Assembly (NCBI GenBank): GCA_944381165.1
Contig: CALWKC010000006.1
Coordinates: 1-64,000 of the forward strand
Length of the DNA stretch: 64,000 bases
From: an uncultured Lachnospira sp.
Lineage (GTDB): Bacteria; Bacillota; Clostridia; Lachnospirales; Lachnospiraceae
Reading direction: 5' to 3'
Under the pieces are notes generated by a model, which searched no databases, was not told the DNA's origin, and was given only the letters and a program-made list of their open reading frames with translations. The translations under genes were made by a program, and so were the position numbers. Below, one piece after another: positions 35,526 to 44,222 of the stretch. Every line of letters begins with the position of its first letter. The first letter of the stretch is position 1.

Positions 35526-36555
35526 GAAAAATATTTGGGAGTGGCTGAACATTGAGCCTACGACAGAAACCGCTGTTATTAAATCGGCGTACGCCTCTCA
35601 GTTAAAGCTATATCATCCGGAGGAACATCCCGATGAATTTCAGGAGCTTCAAATGGCATATAAAAGCGCGCTGAAATATGCGAAGCTTGCGGGCAAAATT
35701 TATGGTGCTGATTTGAGCGCAGATAATAAAGCATTAAATTTATATGAAAAATCTGAGCCTGAGCCGGTCAAACAACCAGAGCCTGAGCCGGTCAGATTGA
35801 TTGAGCCTGAGCCTGCAAAAACGGCATGGCAGGAGCCCGAGGGGAAATCTGCACAGGAACTTTTAAAGGAAACGATACCCGAGAAGCCTCAGACAGCCGA
35901 GCAGTCCGATATATTTGATTACCGGAAAATCATGGAGGATGAGCTGTGCAGACAATACATGAAGGATTTTTCATATTTTGTCATGAATCCGTATCTTCGT
36001 AATAATATAGGGGCATGGGAGATTTTTCTGGACCTTGAGAAATACAGTAAGCTCTATAAAGACGAAAGTTTTTATGCAAAAATTATGGAAAAAATATGCA
36101 GCATGTGGGGCTTTAAAATAAAGACTCTTGATTTCTTTGAAAAATGGTTTACAGAGCAAGGGGCACAGGAGCTGGTTAAATCTTCAGTCTGGCGCCGTAA
36201 AAAATCAGTGTTTAAGAACATGTTCGCATGGGGAAAAGGCTGGAAAACCGTAAAACAGAAGAGTCTTGAAAAAATTATACGCAGAAAGGCGGAGACAGAC
36301 AGCGAATATATTCAGATTTATCTCAAATATGCTTCTGAGAATGAAGAGCTGATTGTTAAAAATTACAAGGAAAACCGTGGACGGAAAAGAGAAATTATTG
36401 TATTTTTGCTTGTCTTAATTATTTTCAGATGTTTGTCGTGTATGGCAGACGACACTATGGAAAAAAAGAGAAGGGCGGAGCGTGAGCAGCGTTATCAGCA
36501 GGAGAGAATAGAGAATTTAAGAGAAAATTTGGAAAGGCAGCAGACAGAAGAATAA
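35518..36555 (+). CDS. J-domain-like co-chaperone with membrane anchor
   Basis: A 345-residue protein. Residues 1-55 are J-domain-like (WEWLNIEPTTETAVIKSAYA, then LYHPEEHPDEF), but the canonical HPD reads HPE. A proline/glutamate repeat follows (EPEPVKQPEPEPVR), then a helical domain, one transmembrane helix near residue 300 (IIVFLLVLIIFRCL) and a charged coiled-coil tail. The start at 35518 overlaps hscC (ATGAGTGA), arguing that the two are partners. E. coli hscC has comparable DjlB/DjlC partners. Confidence 0.8.
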   Translation: MSEKNIWEWLNIEPTTETAVIKSAYASQLKLYHPEEHPDEFQELQMAYKSALKYAKLAGKIYGADLSADNKALNLYEKSEPEPVKQPEPEPVRLIEPEPAKTAWQEPEGKSAQELLKETIPEKPQTAEQSDIFDYRKIMEDELCRQYMKDFSYFVMNPYLRNNIGAWEIFLDLEKYSKLYKDESFYAKIMEKICSMWGFKIKTLDFFEKWFTEQGAQELVKSSVWRRKKSVFKNMFAWGKGWKTVKQKSLEKIIRRKAETDSEYIQIYLKYASENEELIVKNYKENRGRKREIIVFLLVLIIFRCLSCMADDTMEKKRRAEREQRYQQERIENLRENLERQQTEE

Positions 36556-36597
36556 AATTATTTAATTGCCGGGTGGCAGCGGCATGGAAGGAGAATA

Positions 36598-37293
36598 ATG
36601 AAGCTTATTATAAAAAATCTCAAAAAGAATTTTGAGCAGAAACAGGTGCTTAAGGATATTAATTACGAGTTTGAGCGCGGAAAAATCTACGGGCTGCTGG
36701 GCAGAAACGGAGCCGGAAAAACCACGCTGTTTAACTGTCTTAACGAGGACCTTGAAATCGACGGAGGAGAGTTCTATATTGACGACGGCGGCGTCAGAAA
36801 GCTGTGTGCAGAGGACTTGGGATATGTATTGTCGACTCCGAATGTGCCTGAATTTCTGACGGGAAGAGAATTTCTGAAGTTTTTTATTGATATAAACAGA
36901 AAAAGGATAACTGATTTAAAATCCGTGGACGAATATTTTGATTTTATGAAAATTGAAGTTGAGGACAGAGATAAGCTGTTAAAGGACTATTCTCACGGAA
37001 TGAAAAATAAAATGCAGATGCTTGTAAATATAATATCAAATCCCGATGTGCTGCTGCTTGACGAGCCTTTGACCTCATTTGACGTAGTCGTGGCGGAAGA
37101 GATGAAGCAGATGCTCAAGGAAATAAAAAATAACCATATAATAATTTTTTCTACACATATAATGGAGCTTGCTCTTGATTTGTGCGACGAGATTGTGGTT
37201 TTGAATAATGGCGTTCTCACGGAGATTGACAGAAAAGGCGTTGACAATGAACAACTGAAAGAGAAAATTATTGAGGAATTGAAGGAGGATTAG
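36598..37293 (+). CDS. ABC transporter ATP-binding protein
   Basis: A 231-residue ABC ATPase with Walker A GRNGAGKTT, Walker B LLLDEP and switch H in STHIM. The signature is atypical (YSHGMKNKMQ instead of LSGGQ), as in several ABC-2 export ATPases. Its stop (GGAGGATTAG) doubles as a ribosome-binding site. The permease gene follows after a repeat insertion at that site. Confidence 0.88.
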   Translation: MKLIIKNLKKNFEQKQVLKDINYEFERGKIYGLLGRNGAGKTTLFNCLNEDLEIDGGEFYIDDGGVRKLCAEDLGYVLSTPNVPEFLTGREFLKFFIDINRKRITDLKSVDEYFDFMKIEVEDRDKLLKDYSHGMKNKMQMLVNIISNPDVLLLDEPLTSFDVVVAEEMKQMLKEIKNNHIIIFSTHIMELALDLCDEIVVLNNGVLTEIDRKGVDNEQLKEKIIEELKED

Positions 37294-37439
37294 TATGAAA
37301 AATCACGCTGATGCGCTGATTTTTCATACCGCTGTTTGTGCAGGAGCGTCACAAACAGCGTTTATCGCAGAAGAAAAATCGCCTGCGCGAATTTTTCTTC
37401 GCGTTCCTTCGCGTAAACGCTCCGGAATGGAGGATTAGT
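37284..37439 (+). repeat. Structured RBS-flanked repeat, copy 1
   Basis: A perfect 11-bp direct repeat GGAGGATTAGT (37284-37294 and 37429-37439) brackets about 134 bases. Inside are hairpin 1 (37295-37305 with 37317-37327), hairpin 2 (37330-37340 with 37350-37360), and hairpin 3 (37370-37382 with 37387-37400, one bulge). The loop of hairpin 2 (GGAGCGT, 37343-37349) is complementary to ACGCTCC (37417-37423), giving an H-type pseudoknot. A 47-codon ORF runs from the first RBS to a TAG inside the second. Its key parts are MKN, VCAGASQ and VPSRKRSGMED. Confidence 0.8.
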
Positions 37440-39017
37440 TTGACAGAGACATTTATAATTTCCTTTAAATTAAGAAATACATATAGGGTCAACAGTATAA
37501 TTTATTCTATTAAACAGCTTCCGCTTATTAAAAAAGTGTTGTCTGACAGCCTGTATGAAAGTTCAGGGCTGAAAACCCTTGCGAATATAATCAGTATAAT
37601 GACGGAAATAGTAAACACGTTCATAGGAAAATTTATATATATGGTGCTTATGGTATATATGGCGTCAATACTTTACAGCTCGGACAATGCTGATATTTTT
37701 ATTCATATTTTTATTTTCCTTACCCTGTGCGGAGGGCTTTTAAACACATATATGTTCAATCCCACGAAAGATAAATATTACGCGATTATAATTATGAATA
37801 TTGATGCGAAAAAATATACGCTCTCAAACTATTATTATCAGCTCATAAAGGTTTTTATCGGATTTCTGCCGTTTACGTTATTATTCGGTATATTGGCGGG
37901 GGTATCCGTATGGATTGCGCTTATTATGCCTTTGTATGTTGTTTCGGTAAAAATTATAGTAAGCAGCTACGCAATATGGGATTTTAAGAGGACAAAAAAG
38001 GCAAAAAACGAAAATGTTCCTTCAGCAGTTTTATGGACGCTTGTGGCGCTGTTTCTGCTTGCTGCCTACGTGCTTCCTCTGTTGGATATAATAATAAGAC
38101 CTGCAGTTTTTGTTGTTTTGTCCGTACTTTGCGCGGCTGCTGCAATATACGGCTTCTTAAAAATAAACAGCTTTGAAGATTACAGGAAAATGTATAAGCA
38201 GCTCCTGACACAGACAAATGTATACAGAGGTGATAAGCAGAATACTGCGGAGGCCGTGAAGAAGGCAAGCTTAAACCGCATAGAGCTGGATAAAAATTAT
38301 GTGAGCAATAAATCGGGCTTTGCGTATTTTCATGAGCTTTTTGTACAGCGCCACAGAAAAATTCTCACAAAATCCGCAAGATTTCAGGCGGCGGTTTGCC
38401 TTGTCATGCTCGCGGGGGCTCTTGCAGGAACGTTTCTGGATGCGGAATTTAAGCAGACAACAAACAGACTTTTGCTTACGTATATACCGTATTTTGTGTT
38501 TATTATGTACTGTATGAACAGAGGAACAACGGTCACTCAGGCGATGTTTATGAACTGTGACCACAGTATGCTTACATACAGAATATACAGAACTCCTAAA
38601 GTAATATTGGGAATTTTTAGGGAACGCTTAAAGACGCTTATAAAAATAAATCTGCTTCCGGCTTCGGTTATAGCGGCAGGGCTTATGCTTTTGCTGTATA
38701 TATCGGGCGGAACTGACAATGTGTGGAATTATCCGGCATTGTTTATGTCGATAGAGGCGATGAGCATATTTTTCTCAGTGCATTACCTTGTTATGTACTA
38801 TCTGCTTCAGCCATACAACGCGGACACGGAGATTAAGAGCAGCACGTATAAGGTTGTACAGATATTGACATACGTTGTGAGCTATATATGTATAGAGGTA
38901 GAGCTTCCGACGGTTATATTCGGCATGGCTATGGTTTTGTTCTGTGCCGTATATTGTATTGTCTCTCTTTTTCTGGCATATAAATATGCGCCTAAGACAT
39001 TCAGGATAAGAAGATAA
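37440..39017 (+). CDS. ABC-type permease, partner of the preceding ATPase
   Basis: A 525-residue membrane protein with about ten to twelve helices in two groups separated by a charged segment (about residues 250-330). There are no sequence motifs beyond membrane topology, so the ABC permease call rests on adjacency to the ATPase. TTG at 37440 is placed as the start because GGAGG ends six bases before it. The longer open frame upstream is repeat sequence (contains FLRVNAPEWR) and not part of the protein. Confidence 0.7.
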   Translation: MTETFIISFKLRNTYRVNSIIYSIKQLPLIKKVLSDSLYESSGLKTLANIISIMTEIVNTFIGKFIYMVLMVYMASILYSSDNADIFIHIFIFLTLCGGLLNTYMFNPTKDKYYAIIIMNIDAKKYTLSNYYYQLIKVFIGFLPFTLLFGILAGVSVWIALIMPLYVVSVKIIVSSYAIWDFKRTKKAKNENVPSAVLWTLVALFLLAAYVLPLLDIIIRPAVFVVLSVLCAAAAIYGFLKINSFEDYRKMYKQLLTQTNVYRGDKQNTAEAVKKASLNRIELDKNYVSNKSGFAYFHELFVQRHRKILTKSARFQAAVCLVMLAGALAGTFLDAEFKQTTNRLLLTYIPYFVFIMYCMNRGTTVTQAMFMNCDHSMLTYRIYRTPKVILGIFRERLKTLIKINLLPASVIAAGLMLLLYISGGTDNVWNYPALFMSIEAMSIFFSVHYLVMYYLLQPYNADTEIKSSTYKVVQILTYVVSYICIEVELPTVIFGMAMVLFCAVYCIVSLFLAYKYAPKTFRIRR

Positions 39018-39169
39018 TCAGTGCGTAAAAATCCCCGGAATGAAGATTAATATGTCTTTTAAGCATAAATGTAAATTAAATATAAGCATTAGAAATAAAT
39101 GATACTAAAATATATAATAATTTATGCAGAAACGGCAGTTAATAAAATAAAATGGAAGAAGGTATAGTT
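39018..39169 (+). repeat. Remnant 3' end of the structured repeat
   Basis: CCGGAATGAAGATTAATATG (39035-39054) matches 18 of 20 bases of the 3' end of copy 2 (62629-62648), and CGTAAA precedes it as in copy 1. The hairpins are absent. The remainder of this gap is AT-rich with no gene. Confidence 0.5.
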
Positions 39170-39856
39170 ATGAATTTGTATGAGACAGACGGCGAGTTTA
39201 TGGAACGCTTTGACGAGTTCCGGTACAATGAGGTTGTGAATGAGCCGGGAGTCAAGCTTGACGAAAAGACGAGATATATGGCGATTTTGGCGTCGCTGCT
39301 CGGCTGCCAGGGGCTTGACGAGTGCAGAGAGGTTTTAAGAAAGGCTCTCTGTGAGGCTGTTACTCCTGTGGAGGCAAAAGAAATAGTATATCAGGCTATA
39401 GATTATCTGGGGATAGGAAGAGTCAGAGGCTTTTTAAATGTCACAAATGAAGTCATGAAAGAGCTTGGGATAGCTTTGCCTCTGCCAAATCAGTCTACAA
39501 CAACTATGGATACGCGTCTTGAAAAAGGCGTGCAGACACAGGTAGATATTTTCGGCGACGGAATGAAGGAATTTTACAAGGGAGGTCATATAAACCGCTG
39601 GCTTGCAGGAAATTGCTTTGGAGATGTATATACCAGAAATGGTCTGGATTTGAAGCAGCGCGAAATGATTACGTTTTGTTATATTGCCGCTCAGGGAGGG
39701 TGCGAGCCACAGCTTATAAGCCATGCGGGAGGCAATATGAGAATAGGAAACGACAAGCAGTTTCTTATAAGCGTTGTGTCGCAGTGTGTTCCTTATATCG
39801 GCTATCCGCGCAGTTTAAATGCGCTCAGATGTATCGAAGAGGCGGCAAAACAGTAA
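39170..39856 (+). CDS. Carboxymuconolactone decarboxylase family protein
   Basis: A 228-residue protein with two CMD-like (AhpD-fold) units. The first contains KTRYMAILASLLGCQGLDECR and the second LKQREMITFCYIAAQGGCEPQ, each with the family helix and a cysteine. The C-x2-C redox pair of AhpD is not conserved in either, so peroxidase activity is uncertain. The ATG at 39170 follows AGAAGG. An in-frame ATG at 39152 lacks an RBS. It forms a likely unit with the cupin gene. Confidence 0.82.
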   Translation: MNLYETDGEFMERFDEFRYNEVVNEPGVKLDEKTRYMAILASLLGCQGLDECREVLRKALCEAVTPVEAKEIVYQAIDYLGIGRVRGFLNVTNEVMKELGIALPLPNQSTTTMDTRLEKGVQTQVDIFGDGMKEFYKGGHINRWLAGNCFGDVYTRNGLDLKQREMITFCYIAAQGGCEPQLISHAGGNMRIGNDKQFLISVVSQCVPYIGYPRSLNALRCIEEAAKQ

Positions 39857-39905
39857 AAGTACATGTAAAATCATAATAAAAATAAAAAACTAAATGGAGG
39901 CTGCT

Positions 39906-40346
39906 ATGAAATATTCAGATAAAAAAGAATTTGAAAAGGCAAATAAGTTTGGCTTGGGTGCGCCTAACGAGGCGTTTGCAAAATACTTTGTGGGAAATTC
40001 GTTCTTAAATCCGCTGACCGAAGCCGGAAAGGCACCGATTTTTATTGCCAATGTGACCTTTGAGCCGGGCTGCCGCAATAACTGGCATATTCATCACGCT
40101 TCAAATGGAGGCGGACAGATGCTTATCTGTACATGCGGCGAGGGCTGGTATGTAGAGGAGGGCAAGGAGCCTGTCAGTTTAAGCGAGGGCTCGTTTGTGT
40201 ATATTAAGCCTGAGGTTAAACACTGGCACGGCGCCAAAGCGGACAGTTGGTTTTCACATATTGCGATAGAAGTTCCGGGCGAGAACTGCTCAAATGAGTG
40301 GCTGGAGGCTGTTACAGACGAGGAGTACTCAAAGCTTGAAGGCTGA
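39906..40346 (+). CDS. Cupin-domain protein
   Basis: A 146-residue single-cupin protein with metal ligands NNWHIHHASNGGGQMLIC (H, H, Q/E) and the second motif VKHWHGA. CMD and cupin proteins are very often paired and may act on quinone-like or hydroxylated substrates, but no substrate can be read here. GGAGG is five bases before the ATG at 39906. The downstream gap has a hairpin (40353-40400). Confidence 0.88.
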   Translation: MKYSDKKEFEKANKFGLGAPNEAFAKYFVGNSFLNPLTEAGKAPIFIANVTFEPGCRNNWHIHHASNGGGQMLICTCGEGWYVEEGKEPVSLSEGSFVYIKPEVKHWHGAKADSWFSHIAIEVPGENCSNEWLEAVTDEEYSKLEG

Positions 40347-40352
40347 CGGTAA

Positions 40353-40400
40353 AACGGCGGTATGCTGCCGATGATGACAGCATACTGGCGGACAACCGTT
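40353..40400 (+). other. Two-tier hairpin after the cupin gene
   Basis: GTATGCTG (40360-40367) pairs perfectly with CAGCATAC (40378-40385), inside an outer AACGG/CCGTT pair (40353-40357 with 40396-40400). No U-run, so a leader structure or processing site is likelier than a terminator. Confidence 0.45.
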
Positions 40401-40496
40401 AAGGCTCATTAGCAATCGATAACAGAAATGTTTTTGTTGTATATTTTCCTGTACAATGTTAAAATTCAGATATATAAGGCATTGGAGGAAATGTAA

Positions 40497-41447
40497 ATGA
40501 AAATAAAAAATGTGGTTGTGATAGGAGGCGGAGTTCTGGGAAGCCAGATTGCGTTTCAGTCTGCTTACTGCGGCTTTAATGTGACGATATGGCTCAGAAG
40601 CGAGAGCAGTATAACGCGCACTCAGCCTAAACTCGACCATTTAAAGGAAGTTTACACGGATACAATAAATTTAATGGCCTTGCCTGAGGGACAGACGCCG
40701 TCGACATGGGCAAGAGGAATTGCCGAGTATGATACGTTTGATAAGGATGAGTGCCTTAAAAATGTTGAGGCTGCATATAATAATGTTAAGCTTGAGCTTG
40801 ATTTGGCAAGAGCGGTCAAGGATGCCGATTTGGTTATAGAGTCTATGGCTGAAAATGCTGATGAGAAAATAGCGTTTTACAGGAAGGTCTCACAGCTTCT
40901 GCCTGAAAAAACGGTTATTGTCACTAACTCTTCAACACTGCTTCCATCAAAGTTTGCAAAGTATACGGGAAGACCTGAAAAGTATCTCTCGCTGCATTTT
41001 GCGAATTCTATCTGGAAAAATAATACAGCTGAGATTATGGCTCAGAAGCAGACGGATAACAGTTGTTTTGATTTGATTATGGATTTCGCAGAGCAGATCA
41101 GAATGATTCCGCTGCCGGTGCGCAAGGAAAAATCAGGATATTTATTGAATTCAATGCTTATTCCGCTGCTTTTTTCCGGTTTGGATTTATATGTAAACGG
41201 AGTATCAGACCCGGAGAGCATTGATAAGGCATGGACACTGGGAACAGGCGCACCTAAAGGGCCTTTTCAGATTCTGGACACCGTGGGACTAAACACAGCT
41301 TACAATATTGTGCTTATGTATGTAAAAGTTCCTTCTTTTCTGGCTCCTTATAATTTTAAAGGAATGGAAAAGCTGCTCAAAAAGTATATAGATGAAGGAA
41401 AACTGGGAAAGTCGTCAGGCGAGGGATTTTATAAGTATGATAAATAA
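40497..41447 (+). CDS. 3-hydroxyacyl-CoA dehydrogenase family protein
   Basis: A 316-residue NAD-dependent dehydrogenase with the N-terminal Rossmann motif VVVIGGGVLGSQIAFQSAYCG, the catalytic-region ESMAENADEK and SSTLLPSKFA, and LSLHFANSIWKNNTAEIM containing the active-site histidine. The C-terminal helical domain carries SGEGFYKYDK. The 3-hydroxybutyryl-CoA-type fold is clear. The H-F-A-N rather than H-F-F-N-P pattern suggests a different short-chain substrate. It is not next to other butyrate genes. Confidence 0.85.
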   Translation: MKIKNVVVIGGGVLGSQIAFQSAYCGFNVTIWLRSESSITRTQPKLDHLKEVYTDTINLMALPEGQTPSTWARGIAEYDTFDKDECLKNVEAAYNNVKLELDLARAVKDADLVIESMAENADEKIAFYRKVSQLLPEKTVIVTNSSTLLPSKFAKYTGRPEKYLSLHFANSIWKNNTAEIMAQKQTDNSCFDLIMDFAEQIRMIPLPVRKEKSGYLLNSMLIPLLFSGLDLYVNGVSDPESIDKAWTLGTGAPKGPFQILDTVGLNTAYNIVLMYVKVPSFLAPYNFKGMEKLLKKYIDEGKLGKSSGEGFYKYDK

Positions 41448-41492
41448 TGTATGCTGTTTTGTGACAGTGAAAAATTATAATTAAAATAATTA

Positions 41493-41540
41493 AGAAGACA
41501 CATTTGCCGTGTATAAAATACATGGTGAATGTGTCTTTGT
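41493..41540 (+). terminator. Terminator-like hairpin
   Basis: AAGACACATT... pairs with ...AATGTGTCTT (about 41494-41512 with 41518-41536) over 19 bp with three G-U pairs. The U-run is short (CTTTG). Confidence 0.6.
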
Positions 41541-41575
41541 GCTATAAAATAAATTACAAATGAGGAGATTTTACA

Positions 41576-42394
41576 ATGGAAGTGTTTCAGGAAAATAATA
41601 AAAAGCATAATCATGGGACGGGAAAAGTAATCGGCATTGTACTGAGATGTATTTTAATGCTGCTTGGAATTACGGGAATTGTGTGTTTTATAATGCCGCT
41701 GCTGTCATACGGGATTATGAATATATGGAATATATCCGGACTTGCTGTAAGCATAGTATTGCTGCTTGTTTCAATATTTTTCAGCTTCGTCTTAAAGCAG
41801 TTAAAAGCATTATGTAAGAGTCTGGCGGGGAGAATTATATGCTGTGCGGCTGCTGTATTATTGTGTACGGCAATAATTCTTGCGGCTGTAATAAGCGGCT
41901 TTATGATTAAGTCTGCGCTCAACTCGCCTGAAAATGATGTAACACTTGTCGTTCTTGGCTGCCGGGTCATAGGCGAAGAGCCGAGCCTTATGCTTGAGGA
42001 ACGGCTGTCGGCAGCATATGAGTATCTTTCTGAAAACGAAGGCTGCTGTGCTGTTTTGTCAGGCGGTCAGGGCAGCGGAGAGGATATTTCGGAGGCTGAG
42101 TGTATGTATCGCTATCTGACCGGAAGAGGTATCTCGGCGGACAGGCTGTATATTGAGGATAAGTCTGTATCTACGAGAGAAAATTTAATGTTTTCCGGCA
42201 AAATCATTGAAGCGGAGAACTTAAACAGTGATATTGCAGTTGTAACAAATGAATTTCATGTGTACAGAGCGTCAATGGCGGCAGATGACTTGGGAATGAA
42301 TTCATATGCAGTACCAGCGAAAACAACATGGAAGCTGTTTCCAACATATTATTTCAGAGAGCTTTTCGGCGTTATGTATGAGTGGGTGTTTTGA
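41576..42394 (+). CDS. YdcF/SanA-family membrane protein (DUF218)
   Basis: A 272-residue protein with three N-terminal helices and a DUF218 domain: VTLVVLGCRV, the LEERLSAAYEYL helix, AVLSGGQGSGEDISEAECM, SVSTRENLMFS and VTNEFHVYRAS. Family members such as ElyC and SanA act in envelope or lipid-carrier metabolism, but the reaction is not established for most. It is monocistronic. GAGGAG precedes the start. Confidence 0.87.
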   Translation: MEVFQENNKKHNHGTGKVIGIVLRCILMLLGITGIVCFIMPLLSYGIMNIWNISGLAVSIVLLLVSIFFSFVLKQLKALCKSLAGRIICCAAAVLLCTAIILAAVISGFMIKSALNSPENDVTLVVLGCRVIGEEPSLMLEERLSAAYEYLSENEGCCAVLSGGQGSGEDISEAECMYRYLTGRGISADRLYIEDKSVSTRENLMFSGKIIEAENLNSDIAVVTNEFHVYRASMAADDLGMNSYAVPAKTTWKLFPTYYFRELFGVMYEWVF

Positions 42395-42494
42395 AAATGG
42401 GTACCAAAGTACTATATATTTTAAACCGTTAGTATGTTAATTTTCATTTTGGGAAGGTTAGCAAATAATAACATTTATTAAGGAGGTATTTATT

Positions 42495-43991
42495 TTGTAT
42501 TGTAAGGTAAGAAGGGCAATATCATATTTGATGCTGATATGCCTGTTCGTTGGGGTTATGTCAGCGGCAGATTTACAGAGCGTATCTGCTGCAACGTCAA
42601 AGTCGTGGAACTTTAAAAATTCGGGGTTTAATAATTTAGGTACAATTTCTTCGACTAAGACAGTAGACGGGCTGTCGCTTATTGCAACAAGCTCAAAAAC
42701 AATGACAGTAAAACAGGAAAAAGTCACAGTGAGCGGGACAGAATATACACATACGCTTGCTCTTGGAGGTTCAGGCACGACATCTTACAGGTCTGTAAAA
42801 GTTCCTGTTTCAGGTGTGGATACAATTAAGGTTGTGCTCAGAAGCTCGGGAAGCTCGTCAAGAACGCTTGTGGTTGCTGATTCAAACGGCAAAAAACTTG
42901 GCACAATTACGGCAAACAGTACGGCGTCACTTGGAACATACAGCTATTCGGGAGCAGCAGGATATATATACCTGTATTCCTCAAACAGCGGAATTAACTT
43001 ATATAAAATCCAGGTAGATTCCTATGGCTCAGGCAGCGGCTCTTCAGGCGGAAGCTCATCCGGCAGCGGTTCTTCGGGCGGAAATCAGATAACTGTAAAA
43101 AACGGCGGAACATCGCTTTCAGATGCTGTTAAAAAAGCATCATCAGGAACGACAATAGTTATTGACGGAACTGTAAAATCAGGCGCCGTATCATTGCCGG
43201 CAGGCGTTAATATTTCAGGAAAAAATAATGCCACAATAGATTTCTCACAGACTTCAGGAAGTTCCGGCAGAGGTATAACAATTTCAGGGAACGGAAGTAC
43301 AGTTGAAAATATCACTGTAAAAAATGCTTCTGATAACGGAATTTACATAACCGGGTCAAACAATACATTTAAGTATGTAACCTGCTGCTATAATGATGAT
43401 GCAGGTTTCCAGGTTTCAAACGGAGGCGCATACAACAGCTTTTATAATTGTTATTCTCATCACAATGCCGATGCTAAGGGAGAAAATGCAGACGGATTTG
43501 CAGTGAAGCTTCATTCAGGAGAGGGAAATTATTTTGAAAACTGTAAGGCTGAGTATAACAGTGATGACGGCTGGGATTGCTATGCGGCACACGGAGCAGT
43601 AAAGCTTGTGAACTGCGAGGCAAATTATAACGGTTATTGTGACGGAATTTATGGCGATGGCAACGGCTTTAAAATGGGCGGAGTTGACAATAAGACAAGC
43701 GGCGTAGCTGCTCATCTTGACCCACTGAATCATGTTTTAATCGGGTGCAGCGCAAAAGGAAATTATGCAAACGGTTTTGACAGAAATAATCAGAGCGGTG
43801 TAGTTACAATGCAGAACTGCGTAGCAGATTCAAATAAAGGCAAGAACTATAACTGGCCGTTAAAGGGAACGCCGTCAGCGCTCGGATATCAGGTTACTTT
43901 CGGAAAAGCAATTATCCAGGACTGCACGTCTATAAACGGAAATAATAATATTTCAGGTGCGACATTAAAAGGAAACTGTGTAGGCTTTTAA
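42495..43991 (+). CDS. Secreted pectate lyase, PL9-like
   Basis: A 498-residue secreted enzyme with a signal peptide (ISYLMLICLFVGVMSAA), a beta-rich domain of about 140 residues, a Gly/Ser linker (GSGSGSSGGSSSGSGSSGGN) and a right-handed parallel beta-helix. NADGFAVKLHSGEGNYFENC and NSDDGWDCYA match PL9 pectate lyases, including the calcium-binding aspartates. TTG is used as start, eight bases after AGGAGG. The substrate would be dietary pectin (homogalacturonan). It fits a gut fibre-degrader. Confidence 0.85.
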   Translation: MYCKVRRAISYLMLICLFVGVMSAADLQSVSAATSKSWNFKNSGFNNLGTISSTKTVDGLSLIATSSKTMTVKQEKVTVSGTEYTHTLALGGSGTTSYRSVKVPVSGVDTIKVVLRSSGSSSRTLVVADSNGKKLGTITANSTASLGTYSYSGAAGYIYLYSSNSGINLYKIQVDSYGSGSGSSGGSSSGSGSSGGNQITVKNGGTSLSDAVKKASSGTTIVIDGTVKSGAVSLPAGVNISGKNNATIDFSQTSGSSGRGITISGNGSTVENITVKNASDNGIYITGSNNTFKYVTCCYNDDAGFQVSNGGAYNSFYNCYSHHNADAKGENADGFAVKLHSGEGNYFENCKAEYNSDDGWDCYAAHGAVKLVNCEANYNGYCDGIYGDGNGFKMGGVDNKTSGVAAHLDPLNHVLIGCSAKGNYANGFDRNNQSGVVTMQNCVADSNKGKNYNWPLKGTPSALGYQVTFGKAIIQDCTSINGNNNISGATLKGNCVGF

Positions 43992-44123
43992 CAGGCACAG
44001 ATTTTATAATCTGAAATATAATCTTTTCTGTAAATAATTAAAAACAGTTTATGATTTGCTGCCTTCCCAAAGTCAAAAAATATAATGTGCTGCGGGAAAA
44101 TATATAATTGACGGCACAAAATG

Positions 44124-44174
44124 AAAAACAGGTCCGTAACAAGATATTAAAATCTGTTACAGACCTGTTTTTTA
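44124..44174. terminator. Bidirectional terminator between convergent genes
   Basis: AAAACAGGTCCGTAACA pairs with TGTTACAGACCTGTTTT (one mismatch), with A-run and T-run on either side. It separates the pectate lyase from the leftward reductase. Confidence 0.85.
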
Positions 44175-44184
44175 TTCTTACGAA

Positions 44185-44219
44185 TCCGCGTCTCGCGGAA
44201 GAGTTCGCTTGCGAACTCT
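44185..44219 (-). terminator. Twin hairpins after the aldo/keto reductase gene
   Basis: AGAGTTCGC/GCGAACTCT (44200-44219) and TCCGCG/CGCGGA (44185-44199) follow the reductase stop immediately on the minus strand. They are likely mRNA-stabilising or terminator structures. Confidence 0.5.
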
Positions 44220-44222
44220 TTG

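Noticed and set aside
37338..37439. N-terminal extension of the permease (MQERHKQRL...)
   Set aside because: The extension lies wholly in repeat sequence and has no RBS; the TTG at 37440 directly follows the duplicated GGAGG.
42995..43085. Possible tandem repeat in the pectate lyase gene
   Set aside because: The GGC/TCA repeats encode a Gly/Ser linker between two domains and need no further explanation.
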